From Furfurilactobacillus milii (GTDB taxonomy: Bacteria > Bacillota > Bacilli > Lactobacillales > Lactobacillaceae), in contig NZ_JAIWJF010000002.1 of the NCBI RefSeq assembly GCF_021654115.1, positions 248,001 to 312,000 of the forward strand: a DNA stretch of 64,000 bases. Reading direction: 5' to 3'. Each line of letters begins with the position of its first letter. Positions within the stretch are counted from its first letter, which is position 1. The position numbers and the translations under genes were made by a program. Below the pieces are notes generated by a model. The model searched no databases, had not been told where the DNA came from, and saw only the letters and a program-made list of their open reading frames with translations. Positions 37,354-46,927 of this stretch are shown one piece after another.

Positions 37354-37908
37354 TTATTCCTTTTCTCGATATTCGGGCCCAAGCGTTTTTGGTTCTTGCC
37401 CCAAACGAAGGGGCTGATTATGAACGAGGCGCCGCCGCCCATTTTGTTTGGACCAACGATCCATGATTGCCGCAATCAGCAAGCAGACAGGTTCGGCCGA
37501 ATGGTTAGCCACACTGAGTTGATCATAACCACCGTCTGAACCGTCAACTGGGCGCATACTGGCAATAATATGGGTGCCATGGTAGATCTTGTATTTTCCA
37601 GACATGAGGTTACCTATAACGACCCAGTTAAGACCGTGAATATAAATAACCTCGCGCCAAAAACCAAATGTGCGTCGAACCGAGCCAACTTCTTTACCAT
37701 TAAAGTAAATGGCAAACTTTGGCATAATGCCTAAAGAGAGTTGTTTTGCTTCCGCCAGAGCTTCACCTGAGGCAGAAGAAGCAATTAATTGTGCCCGTGA
37801 CCAGCCGAACTGACCGGAGATTAGGTAGAGTGTTTGTCGATGAACATCTAATACGGGGCGGACACCGTTTAAAACGCCCGGGGTTTGTCTAATGTATAAC
37901 TGACGCAT
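37354..37908 (-). CDS. LURP-one-related/Tubby C-like domain protein, 184 aa
   Basis: The sequence (QLYIRQTPGVLNGVRPVLDV, ..., LMSGKYKIYHGTHIIASMRP, then a segment rich in small residues and a basic C-terminus) matches the LURP-one-related (YxjI-like) fold, a beta barrel with a central helix related to scramblases. GGAG lies 9 bases before the ATG. There is no signal peptide. It is transcribed toward apf; 37101-37353 between them has no supported gene. Biochemical role unknown. Confidence 0.7.
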   Translation of the reverse strand: MRQLYIRQTPGVLNGVRPVLDVHRQTLYLISGQFGWSRAQLIASSASGEALAEAKQLSLGIMPKFAIYFNGKEVGSVRRTFGFWREVIYIHGLNWVVIGNLMSGKYKIYHGTHIIASMRPVDGSDGGYDQLSVANHSAEPVCLLIAAIMDRWSKQNGRRRLVHNQPLRLGQEPKTLGPEYREKE

Positions 37909-38097
37909 GATTAGTCTCCATTATAAGGACGAGTGATTTAGTAAACTGTTGTCTACGTTTGATTGTAACACGGTCCATGCTCTGAACCGCGGGAAACTCG
38001 TTGTTTCTCTCGACTATCTTTTAGATTGATGAAGACAGTTAGTTGATAATGTATTTTACGCTAGAGGTCTGCTACAATAAACGTTGAGGTGCAGGGA

Positions 38098-38802
38098 ATG
38101 AAACCGTTTATTCATAATGACTGGTGGGATATTTTACAGCCTGAATTTGAACAGGCTTACTACCAAGAATTACACAACTTTTTGAAGCAGGAATATCGCA
38201 CGCAAACAATTTATCCTGATATGAACCACATCTTCACGGCTTTCGAATGGACGCCGTTTCAAGATGTTAAAGTGGTTATTTTAGGACAGGATCCGTATCA
38301 TGGACCGCATCAGGCGTTTGGTCTGAGCTTTGCTGTGATGCCGGGTGTGCAAGTGCCACCGTCGCTTCAAAATATTTATAAGGAATTGCAGGATGACTTG
38401 GGGATTGCGCCAGTGAATCACGGTTTTCTAAAATCATGGGCTCAGCAGGGCGTGTTATTACTCAACTCCGTTCTGACGGTTCGAGATGGCAGGGCATTCT
38501 CTCATGCTGGTAAAGGCTGGGAACGCCTGACCGATACGGCAATCAGACGATTGTCAGAACGTGAGACTCCGGTTGTCTTCATTCTTTGGGGTCGAGCTGC
38601 TCGAGACAAGATTAAACTGATTGATACGCATACTAACATTGTGTTGCAGTCAGCACATCCGAGTCCACTCTCTGCATATCGTGGCTTTTTTGGTTCCAAA
38701 CCGTTTTCGAAAACAAATGAGGCGTTGGTTGCGATGGGGGAAGCCCCCATTAATTGGCAGCTACCAGCTTCGGTTTCGATGGCGGATTTAAAAAATGGGT
38801 AA
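38098..38802 (+). CDS. ung: Uracil-DNA glycosylase
   Basis: Removes uracil from DNA. The water-activating loop [16 protein letters not shown] (catalytic Asp near residue 64), the uracil-recognition LLNSVLTVR and the DNA-intercalation loop [13 protein letters not shown] are present. The ATG at 38098 follows GAGGTGCAGGGA. 234 residues is typical. It is followed 28 bp later by pta, a pairing common in lactobacilli. Confidence 0.96.
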   Translation: MKPFIHNDWWDILQPEFEQAYYQELHNFLKQEYRTQTIYPDMNHIFTAFEWTPFQDVKVVILGQDPYHGPHQAFGLSFAVMPGVQVPPSLQNIYKELQDDLGIAPVNHGFLKSWAQQGVLLLNSVLTVRDGRAFSHAGKGWERLTDTAIRRLSERETPVVFILWGRAARDKIKLIDTHTNIVLQSAHPSPLSAYRGFFGSKPFSKTNEALVAMGEAPINWQLPASVSMADLKNG

Positions 38803-38830
38803 TTAGACTAAATTATTGGAGGAATCACGC

Positions 38831-39808
38831 ATGGATTTATTTGATAGTTTAAAGGATAAAATTGGTGGTCAAGACAAAACCATTGTCTTTCCAGAAGGTC
38901 AGGACCCGCGGATCTTGGGTGCTGCGATTCGGTTGGCCAAGGATGGCTTGGTAAAGCCAATTATTTTGGGACACGAGGCCGATATTGAAAAGACCGCAGC
39001 TGACAACAATTTGGATGCCAGCGGCGTATTATTGATTGACCCAGAAACGTATCCTGAAGATAAGAAGAAGGACATGCTTGATGCCCTCACTGAACGTCGT
39101 GCTGGTAAGAACACGCGCGAACAGTTGGCAGATTGGTTAAAGGATGTTAACTACTTTGGCACGATGTTGGTTTACATGGACCAAGCTGATGGGATGGTTT
39201 CTGGTGCTGTTCACCCAACTGGCGATACGGTTCGCCCAGCACTTCAAATCATTAAAACCAAGCCAGGTGTCAAACGAATTTCTGGTGCGTTTGTGATGCA
39301 AAAGGGTGACGAACGTTATGTTTTTGCCGATTGTGCTATTAATATCGAATTAGACGCTGCTGGCATGGCTGAAGTTGCTATTGAATCGGCCCACACGGCG
39401 AAGGTTTTTGATATCGATCCAAAGGTTGCTATGTTGAGCTTTTCAACCAAGGGTTCCGCTAAGGGCGACATGGTGACTAAGGTTCAAGAAGCTACTAAGT
39501 TAGCTAACGAACAGGCGCCTGATTTAGCACTGGATGGTGAATTACAATTCGATGCTGCGTTTGTACCAACGGTCGGCGCGGCCAAAGCACCTGGCTCAAA
39601 AGTTGCTGGTCACGCAAATGTGTTTGTCTTCCCTGAATTACAATCTGGTAATATTGGCTACAAGATTGCTCAACGCTTTGGTGGGTTTGAAGCAATCGGC
39701 CCAATCCTACAGGGGTTGAACAAACCGGTATCTGATCTTTCTCGTGGCTGTAACGAAGAAGATGTTTATAAGGTTGCAATCATCACAGCCGCACAATCCG
39801 TTAAGTAG
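38831..39808 (+). CDS. pta: Phosphate acetyltransferase
   Basis: Interconverts acetyl-CoA and acetyl phosphate. At 325 residues it is the short Pta/EutD form. Family sequence includes IVFPEGQDPRILGAAIRLAK, SGAVHPTGDTVRPALQIIKT and the C-terminal NVFVFPELQSGNIGYKIAQR. GGAGG precedes the ATG at 38831. In an operon with ung, ending at a terminator near 39828. Confidence 0.95.
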   Translation: MDLFDSLKDKIGGQDKTIVFPEGQDPRILGAAIRLAKDGLVKPIILGHEADIEKTAADNNLDASGVLLIDPETYPEDKKKDMLDALTERRAGKNTREQLADWLKDVNYFGTMLVYMDQADGMVSGAVHPTGDTVRPALQIIKTKPGVKRISGAFVMQKGDERYVFADCAINIELDAAGMAEVAIESAHTAKVFDIDPKVAMLSFSTKGSAKGDMVTKVQEATKLANEQAPDLALDGELQFDAAFVPTVGAAKAPGSKVAGHANVFVFPELQSGNIGYKIAQRFGGFEAIGPILQGLNKPVSDLSRGCNEEDVYKVAIITAAQSVK

Positions 39809-39827
39809 TTAGATAATGTCACAATTA

Positions 39828-39866
39828 ATCGCGATTCCACTTGTTTTGGGATGGCGATTTTTATTC
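39828..39866 (+). terminator. pta terminator
   Basis: AATCGCgATTCC and GGGATgGCGATT arms followed by TTTATT. Confidence 0.75.
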
Positions 39867-39907
39867 AAAGAATGACGCGTTAAGCACGTTTGAGGAGTGG
39901 ATCACAC

Positions 39908-40381
39908 ATGTTTTCAATCACCACGAAGACTGACGAAGAAACACAGGCTATTGGGCGACATCTTGCAGAGCTGGTGTCTGCGGGCGATGTTATTTTATTG
40001 GATGGCGATCTTGGTGCTGGTAAGACGACCCTGACTAAGGGATTAGCGGCCGGTTTAGGCATCCACAGGTATGTTAAAAGCCCTACGTTTACCATCATTC
40101 GTGAGTATAAAGAAGGCCGTTTGCCACTGTATCACATGGATGTATACCGACTGGAAAATGGCGGTGGTGATGATTTGGGCCTCGATGAATATTTTAACGG
40201 GCAAGGTGTCAGTGTCGTTGAGTGGTCACAGTTTGTTAAGGGTGAGTTGCCGGCCGACCGGTTAACAATTCATTTACACCGTGATGAAAGTAATATTGAT
40301 CGACGCACCCTAACGTTTGACCCACAAGGTGAACACTATCAAAAAATGACTGATAAATTGGAGGCACAATACGATGAGTGA
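39908..40381 (+). CDS. tsaE: tRNA threonylcarbamoyladenosine biosynthesis ATPase TsaE
   Basis: TsaE is the ATPase partner of TsaBD in making the t6A37 modification of tRNAs. The Walker A loop GDLGAGKTTLTKGLA (residues ~37-51) and the motifs SPTFTIIREY and HMDVYRLE are diagnostic. The ATG at 39908 follows GAGGAG; the earlier in-frame start has no site. It overlaps the GNAT gene by 8 bp. Confidence 0.94.
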   Translation: MFSITTKTDEETQAIGRHLAELVSAGDVILLDGDLGAGKTTLTKGLAAGLGIHRYVKSPTFTIIREYKEGRLPLYHMDVYRLENGGGDDLGLDEYFNGQGVSVVEWSQFVKGELPADRLTIHLHRDESNIDRRTLTFDPQGEHYQKMTDKLEAQYDE

Positions 40382-40892
40382 ACCAACTGTAGACATTCGG
40401 CCTGTTACTGAAAATGATGCAGCAGACCTGCTAACCTTATTGGAAGATTTAAAAAAAGAATCTACCACATTCACTGCTGATCCTGCCTTGGCACATTTGT
40501 CTGTTGAAGAGGAAGCCGCTCAATTACGGGTGATGATCAGTTCACCACAAAATCATCTGATGGTAGCAGATTATGGGGGTCAGTTGATTGGCGTTGCCAG
40601 TATCATTGCTAAAAATGAAACCGTTGGCGAAATCGGAGTAGCCATTCTAAAGTCGTATTGGAATGAGGGGCTCGGGTCAGCCCTCATGGAAGAAATGCTT
40701 TATTGGGCAAAAACGGCCAGTTCGCTAACGAATATCGTTTTAACAGTGCAGTTGGAGAATACGTATGCCAAACGGCTATATCGCAATTTAGGGTTTAAGG
40801 TCACTCATTCTGATTCTGTTGTGAATGCTGTCGGGGATGAGGTGCCTGCCCAGGAAATGACGTTAACGGTTCATCATGGGTATCAGGCGTAG
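40374..40892 (+). CDS. GNAT-family N-acetyltransferase, 172 aa
   Basis: The acetyl-CoA-binding motif (V...LKSYWNEGLGSALMEEM) and the C-terminal LENTYAKRLYRNLGFKV segment define a GNAT enzyme. GGAGGCAC lies upstream and the ATG overlaps the end of tsaE, so the two are coupled. GNAT genes next to tsaE are often called rimI-like, but this one resembles the broader acetyltransferase group and its substrate is unknown. Confidence 0.85.
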   Translation: MSEPTVDIRPVTENDAADLLTLLEDLKKESTTFTADPALAHLSVEEEAAQLRVMISSPQNHLMVADYGGQLIGVASIIAKNETVGEIGVAILKSYWNEGLGSALMEEMLYWAKTASSLTNIVLTVQLENTYAKRLYRNLGFKVTHSDSVVNAVGDEVPAQEMTLTVHHGYQA

Positions 40893-40973
40893 GTCGTGCA
40901 TAAATGTCACTGAGGTCAGGGTTAATCGACAATGTTGTAAGTATTAATTCTGTCAAAATGCACTAGCAAAAAT

Positions 40974-41020
40974 AAAAATCGTTTCGCCATCAGATGTAAA
41001 TCTGTGGCGAAACGATTTTT
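40974..41020. terminator. Bidirectional terminator between the GNAT and exonuclease genes
   Basis: AAAAATCGTTTCGCCA and its complement form a long stem with A-rich left and T5 right flanks, serving convergent genes. Confidence 0.85.
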
Positions 41021-41054
41021 ATTGTCGATGGTAGGTTACGGGAATCAAGATAAG

Positions 41055-41588
41055 TTATTGTAATTTTACAAATGGCTTGATCGCTGAAGCACCAAACTGT
41101 TGATCTTGGTAGATTAAAATATTGGCGCAAGCTAAACTATCATCTAGCGCATTGTGATGGTGTTCCAAATTGACATGAAGCCGTTCACTGACAGTATTAA
41201 GTTTGTGGTTTGGAAATTCTGGGAAAAAGCGACGGCTTGTTTTGACCGTGTCTAAGGTCAAGTAGTGGACTGGTGCCAGATCATAGTGAGCTAACGTGCT
41301 TTTCAATACGCCATTATCAAATGGGGCATTGTGAGCCACGACAAGTTGGTTATTTGTATAAAACTGATTAATGTGTGGCCAGATTTCTGGGAAGGTTGGC
41401 GCGTCCGCGACATCACTAGCATGGATGCCATGAATCTGCGTGTTACGCCAAGAGAATTCTGTGTCGGGTTTAATCAGCGTATAAAATTCATCGACGACCT
41501 TGTTTTGTCTGACGATGGTTAGTGCCAATGAACACGCACTGTGGCGTTTGGCACTAGCAGTTTCAAAATCCATTGCGACAAAATTCAC
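41055..41588 (-). CDS. DEDDh 3'-5' exonuclease (DNA polymerase III epsilon-like), 177 aa
   Basis: The metal-binding residues appear in order: DFE in VAMDFETASA (residues 7-9), Asp in AHNAPFDNGVL (near 92), His and Asp in HHNALDDSLACA (near 147-152). The start is GTG after GGAGG about 13 bases upstream; no ATG lies nearer. It is a stand-alone proofreading-type exonuclease, common in lactobacilli, rather than the replicative subunit. Its role (DNA repair or RNA trimming) cannot be read from sequence. Confidence 0.87.
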   Translation of the reverse strand: MNFVAMDFETASAKRHSACSLALTIVRQNKVVDEFYTLIKPDTEFSWRNTQIHGIHASDVADAPTFPEIWPHINQFYTNNQLVVAHNAPFDNGVLKSTLAHYDLAPVHYLTLDTVKTSRRFFPEFPNHKLNTVSERLHVNLEHHHNALDDSLACANILIYQDQQFGASAIKPFVKLQ

Positions 41589-41717
41589 GACGCTGTGACC
41601 TCCTTAATCATTGGGTAACGTTAAACTTAAATTATTATGTCAGTCTAAGGCCTTCACGTTTAAATGTAAAGAAATCTGTTAACGGGTTCAGGCAAGGGGC
41701 TGATTAACGAACTAGGA

Positions 41718-42479
41718 TCAGTCCAACGCTTCTGTTTCTAAGGCAACTGGACAGTGATCAGAGCCAAGCACATCATTAAGGATTTTAGCATCGGTGACTT
41801 TAGCCATCAAAGGCGTTGATACAACGAAGTAGTCAATTCGCCATCCGGCGTTATTTTTACGAGCGTTAAAACGATAACTCCACCATGAATATTGGCCGGT
41901 TAGGTCGGGATAGAAGTGCCGGAAGCTATCCGTAAATCCGGTACCCAGTAAAGCCGTGAAGTTGTCACGTTCGGTGTCTGTAAAGCCAGCATGCTGACGG
42001 TTGGTCTTAGGATTCTTGAGATCGATTTCCTCATGGGCGACGTTTAAATCGCCGCAGAAAATGACGGGTTTCTTAGTCGCTAATTCATTTACATAAGCGG
42101 AAAAGGCTGCGTCCCAGCCGTCACGGTAGTCTAACCGCTTAAGCTCTTGACCAGAGTTAGGTGTGTAACTCGTGAGCAGGTAGTACGTTTGGTATTCCAA
42201 CGTAATCACGCGACCTTCGTGATCGTATTCATCGACGCCAATGCCGTAGGTGACGTTCACCGGTTCATGTTTGGTAAAGATGGCTGTGCCTGAGTAGCCT
42301 GGACGATCGGCATAATTCCAGTACTGATGGTAGCCGGGCAGGTTGACCGTCGCTTGACCCTCATGCATCTTGGTTTCTTGAATACAAATAGCATCGGCGT
42401 CTAACTCCATCGCCGTTTGTTCAAAGCCCTTTTTTAAAACTGCTCGTAATCCGTTAACATTCCATGATACAAATTTCAT
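41718..42479 (-). CDS. exoA: Exodeoxyribonuclease III (AP endonuclease)
   Basis: Base-excision repair nuclease. MKFVSWNVNGLRAVLKKGF, IQETKMHEGQ with the metal-binding Glu, CGDLNVAHEEIDLKNPK, the YSWWSYRFNARKNNAGWRID motif and the C-terminal GSDHCPVALE with the catalytic Asp-His are intact. The ATG at 42479 follows TTGGAGGATAG; the upstream extension is not coding. 253 residues is standard. Divergent from murB. Confidence 0.96.
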   Translation of the reverse strand: MKFVSWNVNGLRAVLKKGFEQTAMELDADAICIQETKMHEGQATVNLPGYHQYWNYADRPGYSGTAIFTKHEPVNVTYGIGVDEYDHEGRVITLEYQTYYLLTSYTPNSGQELKRLDYRDGWDAAFSAYVNELATKKPVIFCGDLNVAHEEIDLKNPKTNRQHAGFTDTERDNFTALLGTGFTDSFRHFYPDLTGQYSWWSYRFNARKNNAGWRIDYFVVSTPLMAKVTDAKILNDVLGSDHCPVALETEALD

Positions 42480-42725
42480 GATGCTATCCTCCAAGAATTT
42501 TGTGTGAGCGGCGTTGTCCACCGGTGGTCGCGCTATGTAGTTTAACAAGTTGATTTTACCACAGCCGTAAAAAATGAAGTCTTTAATAAGGAAAACTGGT
42601 TTGAACTCAAATCGTGGTAGAATAGGACGAGGTTTACGGGCACCAGCTAATTGTGGCAACAAGCCACTTTATTGCAAAGTGAAACCGAAACGGTTAATTA
42701 ATGAAGAAAGTAAATGGGTGACATC

Positions 42726-43625
42726 ATGCAACAGGTTGATTTAAAAACTGTTTTTGCGTCCAGCAAGGTGATGCAAAACGAACCATTGGGGAATTACACA
42801 AATACGAAAACCGGCGGGCCAGCTGACTGGCTCGCATTTCCTGAGTCGCGCGCTGAAGTGGCAAAGTTTGTCGATTTTGCCAGACTTCACGAGATGCCAG
42901 TAACGGTCATCGGCAATGCTAGTAACTTGATTGTTCGTGATGGTGGCATTCGTGGGTTGGTACTTATTCTGACCCAAATGAAGACGATTACTGTGACGGG
43001 TAACACGGTCACTGCTGATGCTGGTGCAGCGTTAATTGATGCGACTGAGGTTGCTTATCAAAATCACCTGACTGGTTTTGAGTTTGCAGCTGGCATTCCC
43101 GGCAGTGTTGGTGGAGCAGTTTTCATGAACGCCGGCGCATATGGTGGGGAAGTCAAAGACATTGTTAGCTCTGTTGATGTGTTGACACGTGCTGGTGAGT
43201 TCGTGACATATCCTGCTGAAGAGATGGCGTTTGGTTATCGACACAGTCTGGTTCAAACGACCGGTGATATTGTTGTCGGTGCTAGTTTTACCTTAGTACC
43301 AGGCGAAGCAACGACAATTCGGGCAAAAATGGACGATTTGAATGCACGGCGGGCCGCCAAACAGCCGCTGGAATTGCCTTCCTGCGGTTCTGTGTTCAAA
43401 CGACCAGAGGGTTACTTTGCTGGCAAATTGATTACGGACAGCGAATTACGCGGCTATACATCTGGTGGTGCGCAGGTCTCAACCAAGCACGCTGGTTTCA
43501 TCGTGAATGTTGGTGAAGCGACGGCCACGGATTACCTAGCAGTTATTCACCATGTTCAAGAAACGGTCTATGCCAAGTTCGGTGTACATCTTGAAACAGA
43601 AGTTAGGATCATTGGTGACAACTAA
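42726..43625 (+). CDS. murB: UDP-N-acetylenolpyruvoylglucosamine reductase
   Basis: Reduces enolpyruvyl-UDP-GlcNAc to UDP-MurNAc with FAD and NADPH, an early peptidoglycan step. FAD-binding signatures are [33 protein letters not shown] and [20 protein letters not shown]; the proton-donor Ser lies in [16 protein letters not shown] and the Glu in [11 protein letters not shown] favour the ATG at 42726, whose GGTGA signal is ideally placed; 42714 is possible. 299 residues fits the short (type II) form. Confidence 0.95.
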   Translation: MQQVDLKTVFASSKVMQNEPLGNYTNTKTGGPADWLAFPESRAEVAKFVDFARLHEMPVTVIGNASNLIVRDGGIRGLVLILTQMKTITVTGNTVTADAGAALIDATEVAYQNHLTGFEFAAGIPGSVGGAVFMNAGAYGGEVKDIVSSVDVLTRAGEFVTYPAEEMAFGYRHSLVQTTGDIVVGASFTLVPGEATTIRAKMDDLNARRAAKQPLELPSCGSVFKRPEGYFAGKLITDSELRGYTSGGAQVSTKHAGFIVNVGEATATDYLAVIHHVQETVYAKFGVHLETEVRIIGDN

Positions 43626-43728
43626 ATGTTTGCTGTCGGCTGAGCGTATTAACGTACTTGCTGGCTTATTGAAACAGTTAATTAAACAAAGGTGAGTTTT
43701 CAAACTTTAAATAACATTATTTTATCTG

Positions 43729-43776
43729 CTGACGCAGGCCAATCTGATTGGTCATGCGTCAATTTTTTTGTATGAT
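43729..43776 (+). terminator. murB terminator overlapping the antiporter promoter
   Basis: TGACGCA...CCAAT and ATTGG...TGCGTCA arms end in a T7 run. TTGGTC (43748-43753), 17-bp spacer and TATGAT (43771-43776) read as a promoter for the next gene, so its -35 box lies in the terminator stem. Confidence 0.65.
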
Positions 43777-43836
43777 AGAAGTAGATGCATGTTGAGCGTG
43801 GTGCCAATACGTGGCCACAGGAAGGGAGACAACAAC

Positions 43837-45984
43837 TTGAATATTATTGAAGCGGTGATCATTCTTGTCCTGCTAGTGCTGCTGTCAAACGTACTGGGAC
43901 ACTACTTGGAGGCCATTCCGGTCAGCTTGATTCAAGTGACCTTGGGACTATTATGGTCCGTTATTTTTCACATTACGATTCCACTCGAAACTGATTGGTT
44001 CCTATTATTATTTATCGCGCCACTACTATTTAATGATGGGCGGCGTTTTCCAAAAAGTGAGTTGTGGACATTGCGGGGGCCAATTTTGGCAAACGCAGTC
44101 TTACTTGTGTTCTTAACCACATTACTAGGCGGCTGGTTATTTCACTTGCTCATTCCCGGCTTGCCGTTATCCGTGGGATTTGCGTTGGCCGCTATTTTGT
44201 CACCCACGGATCCCGTAGCGGTAACATCTATTGCTGAGCAGGTGAGTTTACCGTCCGCAATTATTCATCTGGTCAGTGGCGAAAGTTTGATCAATGATGC
44301 CAGCGGTCTGATTGGATTTAAATATGCGTTAGCAGCGGCCGTGACTGGAACCTTTTCACTGTGGTCTGCTGCTGGCGACTTCCTTTACACCAGTATTGCC
44401 GGTTTTGTGGTCGGCTTTGTCGTGATGACAGGACTACAAATGTTGCGGGAGGTGTTGAGGCGCTCGGGAATCAATGACCCAGTGTTTAACACAGTGTTAC
44501 AGCTAGTGGGGCCTTTTGTGATCTATCTCGGCGCAGAGGCGATTTATGCTTCTGGCGTTATTGCCGTTGTCACGGCTGGTGTTTTAGCCCATGTTTCAGA
44601 AAACCGAATTGTTGAGGATTTACCGGAACAACGGCTTTTGATTGAGCGGACATGGGATATTGTGGTGTACGTGTTAAACGGGATTGTGTTCATTATCCTT
44701 GGGGATGAGTTGCCTAGCGCGACGAAGGCAACAATTGCTGATCCGGCAACAGGAACGTGGCGTGCAATCGGCTATGTCGTTGTGATTTGGCTCATCCTTT
44801 TTATCCTGCGAGCTGTTTGGATTTATGTTTATGGTACATTGAGTCGTTTAAGCAAAAACTGGCGTATTGAACATAAGAATACGGAGCCAGTTACGGTTAA
44901 AACAGCGATTGTTTCTGGTTTAACAGGTGTTCGTGGTGCAATTACGTTAGCGGGTGTGTTGACGATTCCGGCGACCATTAGTAATGGAGATGCATTTCCG
45001 GAACGGTCATTAATTTTGTTTGTCGCTGCTGGTGTTATTGTGCTGAGTTTGGTCATCGCGGCAGTGACATTGCCATTGATCAGTCGGCGTGGGGCCATGC
45101 TGTTGACCCGAGGTAGTCAGGTTGACACTTTGGAAGAATTGACTGCGCAAGAAGAGGCCGACGATGGCGAAACGGTGCCGTTAATGTCGGTAGATGAGGC
45201 AAAAACATACCTTTCTAAAACGGCAGTTAGAGTGCTGGAGTCACTGCGACGGCCTGAAAATCAACGGGCTGCGTATGACTTGATTCTCGATTATCAATTT
45301 ATTATTCGACGGTTACAGATGCGAACGCAGCCTTCCGAAGATGTGAAAATAATGATCGATTTTGAAGTTGATATTCGTCGAATTGCTTTGCAAGGTGAGT
45401 TGAAACGGCTACAAGAGTTACATGATGCTGGCTTAGTCAATATTTGGAATTTTCGTTATTACCGTCGCCAAATCAAGTGGCGGTTACGTAATGTGGATGC
45501 CCATCAGCGACGGGAAGCCTTACCCGCTTGGCGAACAGCTAGGCGTTTGATTCGACACGGTTTACGGCGTCTACGAATTTTAATGACCGGCAATGATATG
45601 GTTACCTTTCGCCAGCAGCGTCAGTTAGTTGAAACGGAAACTGCCAAGGCAGCGATTGCCCTGTTATCACGTTTCTTTAAAGTCCATAACGCCAAGAAAA
45701 ACGCACAGCAACGACAAAGTGTGTACCATTTGATTGTCCACTACCGCTACCGGATTGAACGGCGTCATCCTGTGACAAATGGCAGTGCTCGACAGCTCCA
45801 GTATGAAACTAATTTACGGGACTTGCGGGTGCGTGCGCTCGCAGCCGAACGTTCAGCGGTGACAGAATTGTTGGATGCTGGGCGGATCAATGCTGTAATG
45901 GCAGCTAACTTGCGCCAATACGTTAACTACTCGGAAAATGTGTTGATGCTTGGTGAAGATTTGCAAACGGAGGCAACAAGCTAG
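43837..45984 (+). CDS. CPA1-family Na+/H+ antiporter
   Basis: A 715-residue monovalent cation:proton antiporter. About 12 membrane segments fill residues 1-430, with the CPA1 motifs LSPTDPVAVTSI and GESLINDASGLIGF carrying ion-site Asp/Asn residues. The last ~280 residues are a long soluble, highly basic helical tail, as in NhaP-type proteins of lactobacilli. The start is TTG after GGAAGGGAGACAACAAC. It probably exports Na+ or K+ in pH and salt homeostasis; its neighbour is the c-di-AMP cyclase, and c-di-AMP controls K+ and osmolyte transport. Confidence 0.9.
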   Translation: MNIIEAVIILVLLVLLSNVLGHYLEAIPVSLIQVTLGLLWSVIFHITIPLETDWFLLLFIAPLLFNDGRRFPKSELWTLRGPILANAVLLVFLTTLLGGWLFHLLIPGLPLSVGFALAAILSPTDPVAVTSIAEQVSLPSAIIHLVSGESLINDASGLIGFKYALAAAVTGTFSLWSAAGDFLYTSIAGFVVGFVVMTGLQMLREVLRRSGINDPVFNTVLQLVGPFVIYLGAEAIYASGVIAVVTAGVLAHVSENRIVEDLPEQRLLIERTWDIVVYVLNGIVFIILGDELPSATKATIADPATGTWRAIGYVVVIWLILFILRAVWIYVYGTLSRLSKNWRIEHKNTEPVTVKTAIVSGLTGVRGAITLAGVLTIPATISNGDAFPERSLILFVAAGVIVLSLVIAAVTLPLISRRGAMLLTRGSQVDTLEELTAQEEADDGETVPLMSVDEAKTYLSKTAVRVLESLRRPENQRAAYDLILDYQFIIRRLQMRTQPSEDVKIMIDFEVDIRRIALQGELKRLQELHDAGLVNIWNFRYYRRQIKWRLRNVDAHQRREALPAWRTARRLIRHGLRRLRILMTGNDMVTFRQQRQLVETETAKAAIALLSRFFKVHNAKKNAQQRQSVYHLIVHYRYRIERRHPVTNGSARQLQYETNLRDLRVRALAAERSAVTELLDAGRINAVMAANLRQYVNYSENVLMLGEDLQTEATS

Positions 45985-46087
45985 TGGATTGGTTTGCATG
46001 ATGGTAAATCTGCTATACTTAAATGAGCGATTTGTCGCGTAATGCGAAGATTGCACGCCAATATTTGGCGATTTTAGGAGGAGTGTT

Positions 46088-46927
46088 ATGTTACTTAATC
46101 CTAGCAACTGGTTCACCTGGACGGCCGCAGCACGTTTGCTCGACATTCTAGTGATTTGGTTTGTTATTTATGAGCTGATTATGCTATTACGAGGCACGCG
46201 AGCAGTGACGTTGTTCCGCGGCATCCTTGTGATTATCATTATTAAGATTGCTAGTTGGTATCTGGGCTTAGAGACAGTTTCCTGGGTCATGGACCAGATC
46301 ATTAACTGGGGGGTTATTGCCCTAGTGATCATCTTCCAACCGGAAATTCGGCAAGGACTTGAGCGTTTGGGCCGCGGCTCATTCATTCAACGAGGCCGGA
46401 CGGCTCATGACGACGAAGAAAAGTTAATTGATGCGTTGGATAGGGCCATTCAATATATGAGCAAACGCCGAATCGGGGCGCTAATCTCTATTCAAATGGA
46501 AACTGGTTTGGAAGAGTACATTGAAACTGGGATTGATTTGGATGCGGACGTGACCGGCGAGCTATTGATCAACATTTTCATCCCCAACACACCATTGCAT
46601 GACGGCGCCGTTATCATTAAGGATAATCGAATTGCGTCTGCTACCGCATATTTGCCGTTATCAGATAGTAATTTGATTCCTAAAGAGTTAGGGACACGTC
46701 ATCGTGCTGCTGTGGGGATTAGCGAGGTAACGGATGCGTTGACCATTGTTGTTTCTGAGGAAACTGGCGAAGTGATGTTTACGCGGAATAATGAAATGAT
46801 GCGTAATTTGACTCAGGAAGACTATTTAAATTACCTTCGCAAACAATTGATCCCGGCAGAGCCAGAACGTCACAATTGGTTCTTGGACATTGTTAACCGA
46901 ATTTTTAGGGGAGGTGGCCATAAATGA
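46088..46927 (+). CDS. cdaA: Diadenylate cyclase CdaA (c-di-AMP synthase)
   Basis: Makes cyclic di-AMP from two ATP. Three N-terminal membrane helices (about residues 10-85) precede the DAC domain, with the DGAVII and RHRAAVGISE motifs that bind ATP and metal. TAGGAGGAGTGTT precedes the ATG. cdaA, cdaR and glmM form one operon with a 4-bp overlap between the first two; GlmM is a known inhibitor of CdaA in related Firmicutes, linking c-di-AMP to wall precursor supply. Confidence 0.96.
   Translation: MLLNPSNWFTWTAAARLLDILVIWFVIYELIMLLRGTRAVTLFRGILVIIIIKIASWYLGLETVSWVMDQIINWGVIALVIIFQPEIRQGLERLGRGSFIQRGRTAHDDEEKLIDALDRAIQYMSKRRIGALISIQMETGLEEYIETGIDLDADVTGELLINIFIPNTPLHDGAVIIKDNRIASATAYLPLSDSNLIPKELGTRHRAAVGISEVTDALTIVVSEETGEVMFTRNNEMMRNLTQEDYLNYLRKQLIPAEPERHNWFLDIVNRIFRGGGHK

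Noticed and set aside
37147-37539. Plus-strand 130-codon frame
   Set aside because: No ribosome binding site; its second half is antisense to the LURP-one-like gene, which has family similarity and a good start.
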